From: Thermoactinospora rubra
GTDB lineage: Bacteria; Actinomycetota; Actinomycetes; Streptosporangiales; Streptosporangiaceae
Direction of reading: 5' to 3'
DNA length: 64,000 bases
Assembly (NCBI RefSeq): GCF_002093975.1
Contig: NZ_MSZZ01000044.1
Span: forward strand, 48,441-112,440
Under the pieces are notes generated by a model. It was not told the origin of the DNA, made no database searches, and was given only the letters and a program-made list of their open reading frames with translations. The stretch's first letter is position 1. Every line of letters begins with the position of its first letter. This document shows, piece after piece, positions 36,509 through 44,263 of the stretch. Made by a program: the position numbers and the translations under genes.

Positions 36509-36522
36509 TGTTATCGTTAACA
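36509..36522. promoter_or_regulatory. LacI-type operator TGTTATCGTTAACA
   Basis: Second copy of the TGTTA-N-CG-N-TAACA palindrome, about 260 bases before the start of the decayed AbfB-domain gene. Confidence 0.55.
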
Positions 36523-36645
36523 TTCGTGGTCTCAGCTCTCCATGGCGTGTTCCCGTAGGTGCGTTGTCGCGGAGTACATCCCACGTCAGATCCGGCGTCA
36601 ACGAGTCACCAACCCTCGCCGGCCTGCGCATTGCCGCTGACACGC

Positions 36646-36807
36646 TCACAGCCTGGACATTCGCCGTCGTGGAGATCGCCTCTCGCTGCCTGCGGCGGTG
36701 AAAATTTCACAGAAGTCAGCAGCTGCCGCCACGATGTCGCCGAACGTCGCGCTCTCCAGCACCGCGATGGCCACCCGGCCCATCACGTCCTTGACTTGCA
36801 TGGCCAT
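36646..36807 (-). pseudogene. Truncated CBS-domain protein
   Basis: From ATG at 36807 (AAGGAGG upstream) the product begins MAMQVKDVMGRVAIAVLESA, with TFGDIVAA next, a typical CBS-domain start. It then loses all similarity at about residue 29 and stops at 53 residues; a full protein would be 130-220. The break falls at the GAAAATTTC palindrome. It follows the universal stress protein gene by 89 bases, a common pairing in redox or dormancy regulons of actinomycetes. Confidence 0.65.
36700..36708. promoter_or_regulatory. GAAA-A-TTTC box within a longer palindrome
   Basis: GTGAAAATTTCAC is a perfect palindrome around the box. It lies at the point where CBS homology ends, about 450 bases upstream of the decayed AbfB-domain gene. 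Confidence 0.45.
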
Positions 36808-36896
36808 CTTGCCTCCTTCTCCGTTCTCAGCCTTCCGGTCCTCGCGACGGTCCGGCAGCGGCGAACGTCCCCTCCTCGGAGGGCTTAGGTCCCAGG

Positions 36897-37502
36897 TCAG
36901 AGAGCAGGCGGCTCATGAGACGCCTCCCGCACGGGGGTGGCCATGCCGAGTGGTGTGACGGCCTCCGGCTGCACGACGACAACCGGACACGGGGGCCAGC
37001 GCAGGCACGCCAGCAGCACCGTGCCCAGTCGTCCGTCGCCCGCCCGGTGCGCCGAGGACCCCAGGACCAGCAGGTCCGCGCCGGCGGCCGCGCGCAGCAG
37101 AACCGGCGTCGCCCGCCCGCGCACGAGGCTGGAGCCGATCTCCAGGGTGGGGTGCCGCTCGCGGGCCAGCGCCAGGGCGCGTTCGACCACCTGGCAGGCC
37201 TGGGAGAAGCCGTCCACCGGATCCGTGCGGTGGCCTCCGGCGGCATAGCAGGCGGCTTCCGGTTCGGCTCCCCAGGCGTGCACGACCACGAGTTCGCCGC
37301 CCCCGCGCGCGAGCTCGTCCGCCGTCCACAGCACCGCCGCCTCGGCCGCCGCCGAACCGTCCACGCCCACCACTTCGGCTCCCCAGGCGTGCACGACCAC
37401 GAGTTCGCCGCCCCCGCGCGCGAGCTCGTCCGCCGTCCACAGCACCGCCGCCTCGGCCGCCGCCGAACCGTCCACGCCCACCACCACGCCTCGCTGCTTC
37501 AT
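36897..37502 (-). CDS. Universal stress protein with internal duplication
   Basis: A 201-residue protein; family members with one UspA domain are about 140-160. ATG at 37502 (GAGGT upstream) gives MKQRGVVVGVDGSAAAEAA. Residues 6-42 and 43-79 are identical 37-residue copies covering strand 1, helix 1 and strand 2, from an exact 111-bp tandem repeat. The C-terminal nucleotide loop (VLGSSAHRAGDGRLG, then CPVVVVQPE) is present but lacks the usual GSVS. The function is stress or dormancy related in the family; whether the doubled segment folds is unknown. Confidence 0.85.
   Translation of the reverse strand: MKQRGVVVGVDGSAAAEAAVLWTADELARGGGELVVVHAWGAEVVGVDGSAAAEAAVLWTADELARGGGELVVVHAWGAEPEAACYAAGGHRTDPVDGFSQACQVVERALALARERHPTLEIGSSLVRGRATPVLLRAAAGADLLVLGSSAHRAGDGRLGTVLLACLRWPPCPVVVVQPEAVTPLGMATPVREASHEPPAL
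37263..37484 (-). repeat. Exact 111-bp tandem duplication
   Basis: 37263-37373 and 37374-37484 are identical, in frame within the stress protein gene. Confidence 0.92.
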
Positions 37503-37584
37503 ACCTCGACGGTCGCCTGGATGGCGGGCAGCGGGTGGGGGCGTTCTCCTCGGGATCACCGGGACCAACGGCCCTGCCGTCCCG

Positions 37585-38118
37585 TCACGAAGGCACACCG
37601 GCGCGCCGCGTGGCGTCGGGGCCACCGGGAGCGCGGCCCGGCCCATGACCGGCACGGGTGCGCAGCCTGAGCACCGCCAGCCCCGTCAGCGCGGCGACGG
37701 TGGCCGCCATGAGCGCCCCGCCGGCCAGCCCGATGACGGCGACCAGCCAGCCCGGCTGGCCCTCCTGCCACAGCGGCGTGGTCACCCCGGTGAACACCGC
37801 GAGGGCGACCAGCCACGCCCCGGCCGTCGCGGGCACCCACCACCCGGCTCCACGGACGTGGCGGCGCAGCACCCGCCACTGGAACCAGCCCATCGCGGCG
37901 AGCAGCACCAGGCCGAGGGCGACGAGCACGGCGGGGTGCCAGGTGAACACGTGGTCGCCGAGGACCACGGGCAGCGCGCCGACCGTCCAGGCGACGGCCG
38001 CGCCGCCCGCCGTGGCGCGCACCCACTCCGCGGTTCCCACAGCGGGGAGGGCGGTCCGCAGGGCGTACGCCTGGGCCATGCCGAGCACGACGCCCTCGAC
38101 GGTGCCCGCCATCACCAC
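37585..38118 (-). CDS. Membrane protein, C-terminal part separated by a frameshift
   Basis: 177 residues with about five membrane segments (GTVEGVVLGMAQAYALRTAL, AVLVALGLVLLAAMGWFQW, AWLVALAVFTGV, WLVAVIGLAGGALMAATVAA). Reading back through its putative GTG, the same frame continues as WGIGPLLQGAAVV, which fits directly onto the first membrane segment encoded in the other frame of the upstream gene. It is therefore probably the 3' part of one gene starting at 38696, or of a membrane gene starting near 38260. No family name is offered. Confidence 0.6.
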   Translation of the reverse strand: MVMAGTVEGVVLGMAQAYALRTALPAVGTAEWVRATAGGAAVAWTVGALPVVLGDHVFTWHPAVLVALGLVLLAAMGWFQWRVLRRHVRGAGWWVPATAGAWLVALAVFTGVTTPLWQEGQPGWLVAVIGLAGGALMAATVAALTGLAVLRLRTRAGHGPGRAPGGPDATRRAGVPS

Positions 38119-38696
38119 GGCGGCGCCCTGCAGCAGCGGCCCGATGCCCCATGCCCCCAGGCCGGATCGCCCGCCACGGCCGCGCCGACGAGTGCGGGGA
38201 CGGCGAAGCGGAGGACCTCACCCAGCGTGACGGCGACGACCCAGCGACGCCACAGCCGGCCGGAGTCCTCCGCGATGGGTGTCGCGGGTTGCAGACGCAC
38301 GGTGACCGCCACCGCGTCCTGCAGAGCCAGGGGCAGCGTGTCACGGCCCACGCTTGCCGCCACGGCCCGCAGGGCGGCGGCCACCTCCGCCGGGTCGCGG
38401 CTCACCGTGGCGTGCCCGGCGCGGTCGATCCCACGCAGCCGGACCGCCACCCGGCCGTCGGTTTCGAGGTTGCGCCACCAGGTCCTGGACCGGCGGCTCA
38501 CCACGTGAAGCGTGTCGCCCTCCTGGGCGTATCGCACGGGAATCGTGATCGGGCTGCCGCTGCGGCGTCCGGTGACCGTCAGCGCCGTCACCCACCGCGA
38601 CACCAGGTCGTGCCACGGCGTGCGCAGCGCCAGCCGTACCACCGGGTCGGCCAGCCGCGTCTGCAGGCGGTCCAGCGCCCTCGCGGCGGCCATCAC
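38112..38696 (-). CDS. F420/deazaflavin-dependent nitroreductase-like protein, running into a membrane segment
   Basis: 194 residues as it stands. Residues about 25-135 resemble the Ddn-type flavin/F420 reductase fold (VTGRRSGSPITIPVRYAQEG, SRTWWRNLETDGRVAVRLRG). From about 150 it turns into a membrane protein start (LWRRWVVAVTLGEVLRFAVP). After GDPAWGHG the frame is lost and stops. One extra base in the C5 run at 38154-38158 would join it to the gene at 37585 as PAWGAWGIGPLLQ. So either this is a sequencing slip, or the gene is broken, or two genes overlap. Confidence 0.65.
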   Translation of the reverse strand: MMAAARALDRLQTRLADPVVRLALRTPWHDLVSRWVTALTVTGRRSGSPITIPVRYAQEGDTLHVVSRRSRTWWRNLETDGRVAVRLRGIDRAGHATVSRDPAEVAAALRAVAASVGRDTLPLALQDAVAVTVRLQPATPIAEDSGRLWRRWVVAVTLGEVLRFAVPALVGAAVAGDPAWGHGASGRCCRAPPW

Positions 38697-38812
38697 CGCC
38701 GCCTTCCGCCGTGGGCTCGTGGGAACCGGCCGATGGGGGATGAATCACGGGATGCGCCATGGCTCCACGGTGACGGCACGGACGGATCGCCCGTAGAGCA
38801 GTTGGTCCCTGC

Positions 38813-38838
38813 CGGGCGGGCCGTTCGGCCCGCCCGGG
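38813..38838 (-). terminator. GC-rich hairpin downstream of the binding protein gene
   Basis: CCGGGCGGGCCG and its complement flank only TT, so the effective loop is a few bases larger. It sits about 40 bases after the stop at 38879. Confidence 0.55.
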
Positions 38839-38878
38839 CACACGAGCGCCGTCACGGCCCGCGGGGACATGTGCATCG

Positions 38879-39658
38879 TCACGGCACGTCCCACTTCCGC
38901 GCGAGCTCGGCGTAGGTACCGTCCCGCTTGATCGCGGCGAGGGCCCGGTCGACGGCGGTCACCAGGTCCGGGGTGGCCTTGCTGAAGCCGATGCCCAGCG
39001 GCTGCGGCGCGTCGGGGACCTGGGCCACGATCCGCAGTCCAGGGGTCTGCCTCACGAACCACCTGGCCACCGGGTAGACCTTCATCACCGCGGTGATGCG
39101 GCCCGCGCGCAGGTCGCTCATGGCGTCCTTGATGCGGGCGAAGGGATAGACCTTCACGCCGACGATCCGGCCCTCGGCCCGCATCCTCGTCGCGACGTCG
39201 TAGTCGGTGGTGGCCGCCTGGACGCCGACCGAGGCGTCCTTCAGATCGTCGATGCCGTGGATGTCCGGACTCTTCGCGGTGTCCACGATGATGCTCAAGG
39301 TCGTGGTCATGTAGGGCCTGGACCAGGCGAGGATCTTCTCGCGCGCCGGGGTGACGGTGATGCCGCCGACGATGCAGTCATAACGGCCGTCCCGCATCTG
39401 CTGCAGGATGGTCTCCCACCGGGTGTCGACGAACCTGGGCTTCAGGCGCAGCCGCTCGGCGACCTCCTTCATCAGGTCGACCTCGAAGCCGACCCGGGCG
39501 CCGTCTTGGATGTACTCGAACGGTGGGTTGACGAAGTAGGTGCCGATGCGCAGGACCCCGGGCGTGAGAGTGTCGGGCGGGGGATCCGCCCGGGCCTGGA
39601 GACCGCCGCACACGAGGCTCATGAGCGACAGCACGACCGCGCATGCCCGCCATGCCAT
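38879..39658 (-). CDS. Amino-acid-type (family 3) extracellular solute-binding protein
   Basis: A 259-residue protein with an N-terminal signal peptide of about 25 residues (GGLQARA|D, no lipobox Cys at the usual spot). Family 3 features are VLRIGTYFVNPPFEYIQDGA, GFEVDLMKEVAERLRL, and DCIVGGITVTPAREKILAWS. No permease or ATPase is next to it, so it is an orphan receptor or a sensor. A polar amino acid or small acid ligand is likely from the family. Confidence 0.88.
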   Translation of the reverse strand: MAWRACAVVLSLMSLVCGGLQARADPPPDTLTPGVLRIGTYFVNPPFEYIQDGARVGFEVDLMKEVAERLRLKPRFVDTRWETILQQMRDGRYDCIVGGITVTPAREKILAWSRPYMTTTLSIIVDTAKSPDIHGIDDLKDASVGVQAATTDYDVATRMRAEGRIVGVKVYPFARIKDAMSDLRAGRITAVMKVYPVARWFVRQTPGLRIVAQVPDAPQPLGIGFSKATPDLVTAVDRALAAIKRDGTYAELARKWDVP

Positions 39659-39871
39659 GGCGTCACCTGCTTCCCCGCGGTGCGGCCAGGCCGCAACCGG
39701 ACGAACCCCATCACGTGACCGGCGCCCCCGGGTGACGGCTTCATCAGCGCAAGGTTAACTCTCGTCCTGACTCCCGGTGAACCGCCCCCGATCGCGGCTC
39801 TCACGGTCACCGCTGTGATGAGACCGCAGGCCGTCCGCGCGAGCCGCCGATCGCCTTTTGCGGCTCGCCTT

Positions 39872-41194
39872 TTACGGCGGCCCCTCATAGCCGGCGGGCG
39901 GCGTCCTGCCCGTGAAGGGTGCGACGGGGAGGGGACGGTCGGTGAGGAACGCGGCGATGACGTCGAGCACCGCCGTGCGCCCGCCGTGGTAGACGTTGTG
40001 GCCGGCGCCGGGCATGTAGATCAGGCGCGCGTTCGGGAGCAGGTCCCGGTAGGCCGTCGCGGAGCGCCAGGACAGGTAGTCGCACGAGCCCTTGACGATG
40101 AGGGCGGGTGTGGGCAGGCCGGCCAGCGCCGGGCGCGGGTCGCCGGGGCGCGGGGCGGTCGCCGACTGCGGGTACTGCATCGCGTAGAAGCCGGTGCCCC
40201 GGACCGGCCGCTCAGGCGGCTCCGCGCCCCGGCAGTGCAGCGCCGGCTGGGCAAGGCCCACCACGGTGTCATTGCGGGCGTCGGCCTCGGCGTCGGGCAT
40301 GAACGCGTGCGCCGCCGACGGGTTGACCTGCAGCAGGAAGTACGCCAGCAGCGGGCGGGGCGCGAGCAGTTCGGCAGACAGCTCGGCCTTCCGCGCCGGG
40401 TCGAGGCGGCCGCTGACGAGGGTGGCGCTGGTGTCGGCGGGGTCCACGGGCCCGGGCGAGGTCAGCACCAGCTTGGCGACCCGGCCGGGATGGGCGGCGA
40501 GGTAGCGTGCGGCGATCTCGCCGCCGTAGGAGTGGCCGAGCAGCACGACCCTGTCCAGCCCCAGCCGCTCGCGCAGGCCTTCCAGGTCGGCCACGTCGCG
40601 TTCGCGGGTGTAGCCGCGCGGGTCGGCCAGGCGCGCAGAGCCGTCGGTGCCCAGCTGGGCGTAGAGGTAGACGTCGAATCCCCGGCCGGTGAGGGCGGCC
40701 AGCGAGCGGGCGTTCTCCTCCAGTTCGGGCACGCCGGGGCCGCCGTGGACCACGATGATCGGCGGGCGCCGCGTCGTGGTGCGTGCGGGCAGCTTGACCA
40801 CGGTGAGCCGGGATCCGGTGGCCAGCCGTACCTGGAAGGCACCCGGTACGGCGATGCCCGACGGCGGGGATGCCGGCCGCGGCACGAGGGCGGCCCAGGC
40901 GAACACCGCGGCCGGCAGGAGCGAACCGGCCGCGAACATGGCCCACCGCGCCGCGCGCCGCCGCGCCGCCGATATCCGCCTGGCCGCGACCAGCGCCGTG
41001 CCGGCGTAGCCCACGGCCAGGAACGCCCCCATGCCGGCGCCCACGAACAGCGCCGGTGTGGCGGTGACCTTCGCGACCGCCATCAGCAGGGCCAGGCCGC
41101 ACACCGAGGCCACCAGCGTCACAGCGACCACGGCCAAGCCTGTCACCAGCCGCGACCGGCGCCGGCCGGTGGCACGCCGACTCCCCTCCATCAC
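39872..41194 (-). CDS. Membrane-anchored alpha/beta hydrolase (prolyl aminopeptidase-like)
   Basis: A 440-residue protein. The first 110 residues hold three membrane helices, followed by a hydrolase domain with the oxyanion-hole HGGPG, the nucleophile elbow GHSYGG, an Asp in KGSCDYLSW and a His in GAGHNVYHGG. Similar folds act as proline iminopeptidases or esterases. The start is GTG at 41194 or ATG at 41191. It stands alone and its substrate is unknown; the domain probably sits outside the membrane. Confidence 0.85.
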   Translation of the reverse strand: MMEGSRRATGRRRSRLVTGLAVVAVTLVASVCGLALLMAVAKVTATPALFVGAGMGAFLAVGYAGTALVAARRISAARRRAARWAMFAAGSLLPAAVFAWAALVPRPASPPSGIAVPGAFQVRLATGSRLTVVKLPARTTTRRPPIIVVHGGPGVPELEENARSLAALTGRGFDVYLYAQLGTDGSARLADPRGYTRERDVADLEGLRERLGLDRVVLLGHSYGGEIAARYLAAHPGRVAKLVLTSPGPVDPADTSATLVSGRLDPARKAELSAELLAPRPLLAYFLLQVNPSAAHAFMPDAEADARNDTVVGLAQPALHCRGAEPPERPVRGTGFYAMQYPQSATAPRPGDPRPALAGLPTPALIVKGSCDYLSWRSATAYRDLLPNARLIYMPGAGHNVYHGGRTAVLDVIAAFLTDRPLPVAPFTGRTPPAGYEGPP

Positions 41195-41384
41195 GGGCCC
41201 CAGTCAACCCGGGCATCGACGGCCCACGCCCCAGGGGAACACCTGAATCTCCCCTGACCCGACCCTGAACACCCGAAGGGCGGGCTCACCGGACTCCTGT
41301 ACGCCAGGGCGTTCGACGTAGACGGCCGCGCGCATCGGCGAGGTCTGCGGCGTCCGGGCCTACGCCACCGACGCCTGGGTGGAC

Positions 41385-41630
41385 TCATCGACAAGGGCGC
41401 CGAAGGCAAGCGCGCCGGAGGGCGCCGATCATCGAGGAGATCCGTGAGCCGGCGTCTTGCCGCCGTCCAGGATGACCCGGACGCCCGCCCGTTCAGCGGA
41501 CCCCGCGGTTCTCCGGCACGCCACGCACTGGGACGAGGCCGTCACCAAGCTCGGCTACGAGCATCTGCGCCGCCATGATCTTCGCCGCGCCGACCTTGAC
41601 TCCATTACCGACGCCGACCGGCCTTGTGCA
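41385..41630 (+). pseudogene. Remnant of a tyrosine-type integrase
   Basis: Shifting frames give pieces typical of the C-terminal half of actinomycete integrases: DKGAEGKRAG, DPDARPFSGPRG, then ATHWDEAVTKLGYEHLRRHD followed by LRRADLDSI. The HDLR box with the active-site His/Arg is visible, but the rest of the catalytic end is missing and at least one frameshift is needed. It abuts the tRNA-like remnant, the usual place of an integrase. Confidence 0.6.
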
Positions 41631-41634
41631 TCAG

Positions 41635-41677
41635 TCGGGAGGGCAGGATTTGAACCTGCGACCCCTTGACCCCCCAG
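41635..41677 (-). other. tRNA 3'-half remnant (attachment-site-like)
   Basis: The minus strand reads from a G-run anticodon loop through GTCAAGGGGTCGCAGG and the T-arm GGTTCAAATCC to the acceptor CTCCCGA, with no 5' half. It resembles the 3' half of a proline tRNA but differs from the tRNA at 44139, so it is not a copy of it. Such half-tRNAs mark integration sites. Confidence 0.6.
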
Positions 41678-41783
41678 TCACCTTTGAAGATCGCAGGAGC
41701 ACTGCGAATTTGCGGCTCGACCTGCACGACGCTCCATGGATGTGCTTGGCTGTCCGGCGCCTTCCAGGGCGGTTGTCACCCAG

Positions 41784-43070
41784 TTAGTCATCCGTCATCG
41801 GGTTGCCGTTGGCGGGTGACAGCGGCCGTGCCGGTGCCGTACAGAACTCGCGGTAAGCCTCGCGAAGCTCGCTCGCCTCGGGCAAGCGTCTCGCCTCCAC
41901 CGCGTTGATCACCTCACCCGCCCGCCAGTAATTCGACGGCACCAAGAGCCCGCTCGTGATGGCTGACAGCGTCACCTCGCTGGCCTCGTCGGGCTGGCCG
42001 GTGGCAATGAGCGCCAATGCCAGGTCCAGGCGGGCGGACACTGCTCGGCGGGGGCGCGGCGGACCCTCCGGCGGAGACTCCAGCCGGGCGAGCACTTGCC
42101 GGGCGTACCGCTCAGCCGCCGGGTCACCCAGCCACGACAGGGTGGTGGCGATGTACGCCTCGCTCTTGGCCGGGTCGTAGCGATAGTGGTGTTCGGGCCG
42201 GTCGGGCATCGGGAGCGCTGACACCAGCTTGGCGACGCGGTTCAGGGCGTCTCGGGTCTCCGGCCCGGCCCCCAGGCGCGCCCACGCCCGGCCTTCCTGC
42301 GCGGTCGCCTGGATGTAGGCCGAACTGCGCCGGGGAGCGAGGGCCTGGGCACCCTGCGACAACGTGATGGCTCGCTGGTAGTCGCCGACAGTCAGGACCT
42401 GCCACGCCTCCGTCTCCAGACACCAGGCCGCTATCTCAGCGTGTTCCGCCTGCTTGGCAAGCTCGGCGGCGGTCCTGAGCCGCGCGCCACCGGCCCGGAA
42501 CTGGTTGAGGTCGATGTGGCAGGTCGATGCCAGCAGCGAGAGCCAGCCTCCGATCACGAGCAAGCGGCGGTGCTCCGCGAGGGTCTTCCTGGCGTCCATC
42601 AACTGGGCCACGTACGCCAGGTGCCGCCGTACGCGGCTGAGCAGTACGGCCGGTGGCGTGCGCGGGTAGGCGGTCGCGAGGTCGTCAACGGCCAGTTCCA
42701 GGCGCTCCAACGTCTCGTTGCCCACGTCGCTCGCCGCGCAGCGCCGTGCCAGTTCCAGGGCGTCGAGCTCGTCGTCTTCAGGGGCCGTGGTACTGGCTGC
42801 GGGCGCATCGGGGGTCGCGCCGAACAGTTCCTCTTCGCTCAACCCGAACACGCGGCAGTACAGCAGGCGATAGGGATCGTCCGGCTGGTGCTGCCCCGCC
42901 TCGTACGCCTTGATGCGCCGCACGATGGATTCACGTGACGGCAGGTGCGCCCTCGTTGCGCTGTCGGCTGCCTCGCACAACTGCTTGGCCATCTCGGTCT
43001 GCGACCAACACCGCTTACGCCGCTCGGCCCGAAGCCGGACCGCCCAGGCGGGCACGTTCTTGGCCGCCAT
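41784..43070 (-). CDS. XRE-family regulator with TPR-like C-terminal part
   Basis: A 428-residue protein. An N-terminal HTH (WAVRLRAERRKRCWSQTEMA, then SRESIVRRIKAYEAGQHQP) is followed by a long helical region with repeat character (AELAKQAEHAEIAAWCLETE, DYQRAITLSQGAQALA). This type is common in actinomycete genomic islands and morphological control loci. ATG at 43070 has GAGAGG upstream; an ATG at 43100 is possible. Divergent from the two small genes at 43247. Confidence 0.85.
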   Translation of the reverse strand: MAAKNVPAWAVRLRAERRKRCWSQTEMAKQLCEAADSATRAHLPSRESIVRRIKAYEAGQHQPDDPYRLLYCRVFGLSEEELFGATPDAPAASTTAPEDDELDALELARRCAASDVGNETLERLELAVDDLATAYPRTPPAVLLSRVRRHLAYVAQLMDARKTLAEHRRLLVIGGWLSLLASTCHIDLNQFRAGGARLRTAAELAKQAEHAEIAAWCLETEAWQVLTVGDYQRAITLSQGAQALAPRRSSAYIQATAQEGRAWARLGAGPETRDALNRVAKLVSALPMPDRPEHHYRYDPAKSEAYIATTLSWLGDPAAERYARQVLARLESPPEGPPRPRRAVSARLDLALALIATGQPDEASEVTLSAITSGLLVPSNYWRAGEVINAVEARRLPEASELREAYREFCTAPARPLSPANGNPMTDD

Positions 43071-43246
43071 GCGTCTGCCTCTCGTCGTGACGGGGGACAT
43101 CACCACTATCCCCCAGTGTCCCTCAGGCGCACCTATTGGCGCAGGCCAGTCGGCGGTGTGATGGATGACAACGAGGTGAACAGCGGAACCTGCCGAAGCG
43201 CCCAATCGCCCGGCGGGTCCTTGATCAGGAATCGAGGTCCTGACCC

Positions 43247-43606
43247 GTGATCAAGCCTAGTGGGCACGGTTTTCCTGCTGGAGCGGATTGCCTCGCGGTG
43301 CTGACGTCTCCGGCCGTGGGCGCGGCGTCCGACTTGCAGTCTGCGCTGCGTGGTCTCGGCATCGAGGCGGATGTCACCGATGGCTACGGCCTGGCCGTGG
43401 TCTCTGTCTGGGTCGGTCTGTTGGTCTGGTGCAACGGTGAGCGGTTCTGGTGGCGGTCGGGCTGGGACGAACGGCGCAAAAGGCCGGTGTACGCCTGGCA
43501 TCCCGCCTGCGATCCGGAGCGTGCCGCTCGCCGCGTCGCCTTCCGCTACCGGGATCTGCGCAGGACACGCCCGCTGGCGGCGCTGCGTCGTGGGGAGTGC
43601 GGCTGA
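43247..43606 (+). CDS. Small hypothetical protein
   Basis: 119 residues from GTG at 43247. Not recognised. It is Trp- and Arg-rich in the middle (VWVGLLVWCNGERFWWRSGW) with a basic C-terminus. It is translationally coupled to the next gene (TGATG) and divergent from the XRE regulator, an arrangement seen around actinomycete island regulators. Confidence 0.65.
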   Translation: MIKPSGHGFPAGADCLAVLTSPAVGAASDLQSALRGLGIEADVTDGYGLAVVSVWVGLLVWCNGERFWWRSGWDERRKRPVYAWHPACDPERAARRVAFRYRDLRRTRPLAALRRGECG

Positions 43607-43776
43607 TGTACGTGCCCGCGTACGTCTCGATGTCGGTGGGCCTGCCCTCGCGGGAGTACGTCTATGCCTGCCTGGTGGCCTGGTTCAGGTCCTGCCAGGC
43701 GGCCCTGGCCAGTGAGGACGACCGTGCGGTGATCGCCCGCTACCTTGCGTCCGACGGTCTGGCCGCTTCCTCGTGA
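43606..43776 (+). CDS. Very small hypothetical protein
   Basis: 56 residues from ATG at 43606, which shares a base with the stop of the gene before. The sequence starts MYVPAYVSMSVGLPSREYVY. No family is recognised; coupling supports a real gene. Confidence 0.55.
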   Translation: MYVPAYVSMSVGLPSREYVYACLVAWFRSCQAALASEDDRAVIARYLASDGLAASS

Positions 43777-44138
43777 GACGGGGTGCGGTGGCACGGTCTG
43801 TCTCCCGCCGGAGCGCGGCGGCGGGGGATGCCCCCGTCCTCGTGCCATCGCACCCGCTTGCGGGGTACGGCGGCGCGGTGATCCTTTCCGTCTTCCGGGT
43901 GGCGGGAAGCATGCCGCATCCCGCGCCGCCGTACCCGTCGCGAGAGCGGGCCGGTCATCCCGCGGCCCCCTCCCTGGCGCGGTCATCGACGATCTGGGCT
44001 TCGACTCCGCGGCCAAGTACAGTCGGGTACGCCGGACCACCCGGCGCGATGTGAGAGTTGAATCGGGTGGTCCGGCACCGTGATAGTCTTTGGACCACAA
44101 GCCCGGACGAGGAGACAACCTCCTTGACCGAGGACTGA
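43777..44138. promoter_or_regulatory. Intergenic region with the tRNA promoter
   Basis: No gene supported. Ahead of the tRNA, TTGAAT (44058-44063) and GATAGT (44082-44087) are 18 bases apart and form a plausible promoter. Confidence 0.45.
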
Positions 44139-44213
44139 CGGGACGTAGCGCAGCTTGGTTAGCGCACCAGACTGGGGGTCTGGGGGCCGCGAGTTCGAAT
44201 CTCGCCGTCCCGA
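44139..44213 (+). tRNA. tRNA-Pro (anticodon GGG)
   Basis: Acceptor stem CGGGACG pairs with CGTCCCG. The D arm holds AGCGCAGCTTGGTTAGCGC and the anticodon stem CCAGA/TCTGG carries the loop CTGGGGG. The T arm has GCGAGTTCGAATCTCGC. The discriminator is A and CCA is not encoded. Confidence 0.95.
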
Positions 44214-44221
44214 CATACCGA

Positions 44222-44258
44222 AGGGGTTTGATCACCGTAACTTGGTGATCAAACCCCT
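44222..44258 (+). terminator. tRNA terminator hairpin
   Basis: Perfect 15-bp stem (AGGGGTTTGATCACC and complement) with a 7-base loop, eight bases after the tRNA. Confidence 0.8.
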
Positions 44259-44263
44259 CTACT

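Noticed and set aside
38813..38838. GC-rich palindrome considered as an operator
   Set aside because: Arms are nearly contiguous, very GC-rich and downstream of a stop codon; terminator is the simpler reading.
41457..41669. Open frame ending in GRAGFEPATP
   Set aside because: Its end is a translation of the tRNA T-arm remnant and its start is the integrase fragment; a known kind of artefact, not a gene.
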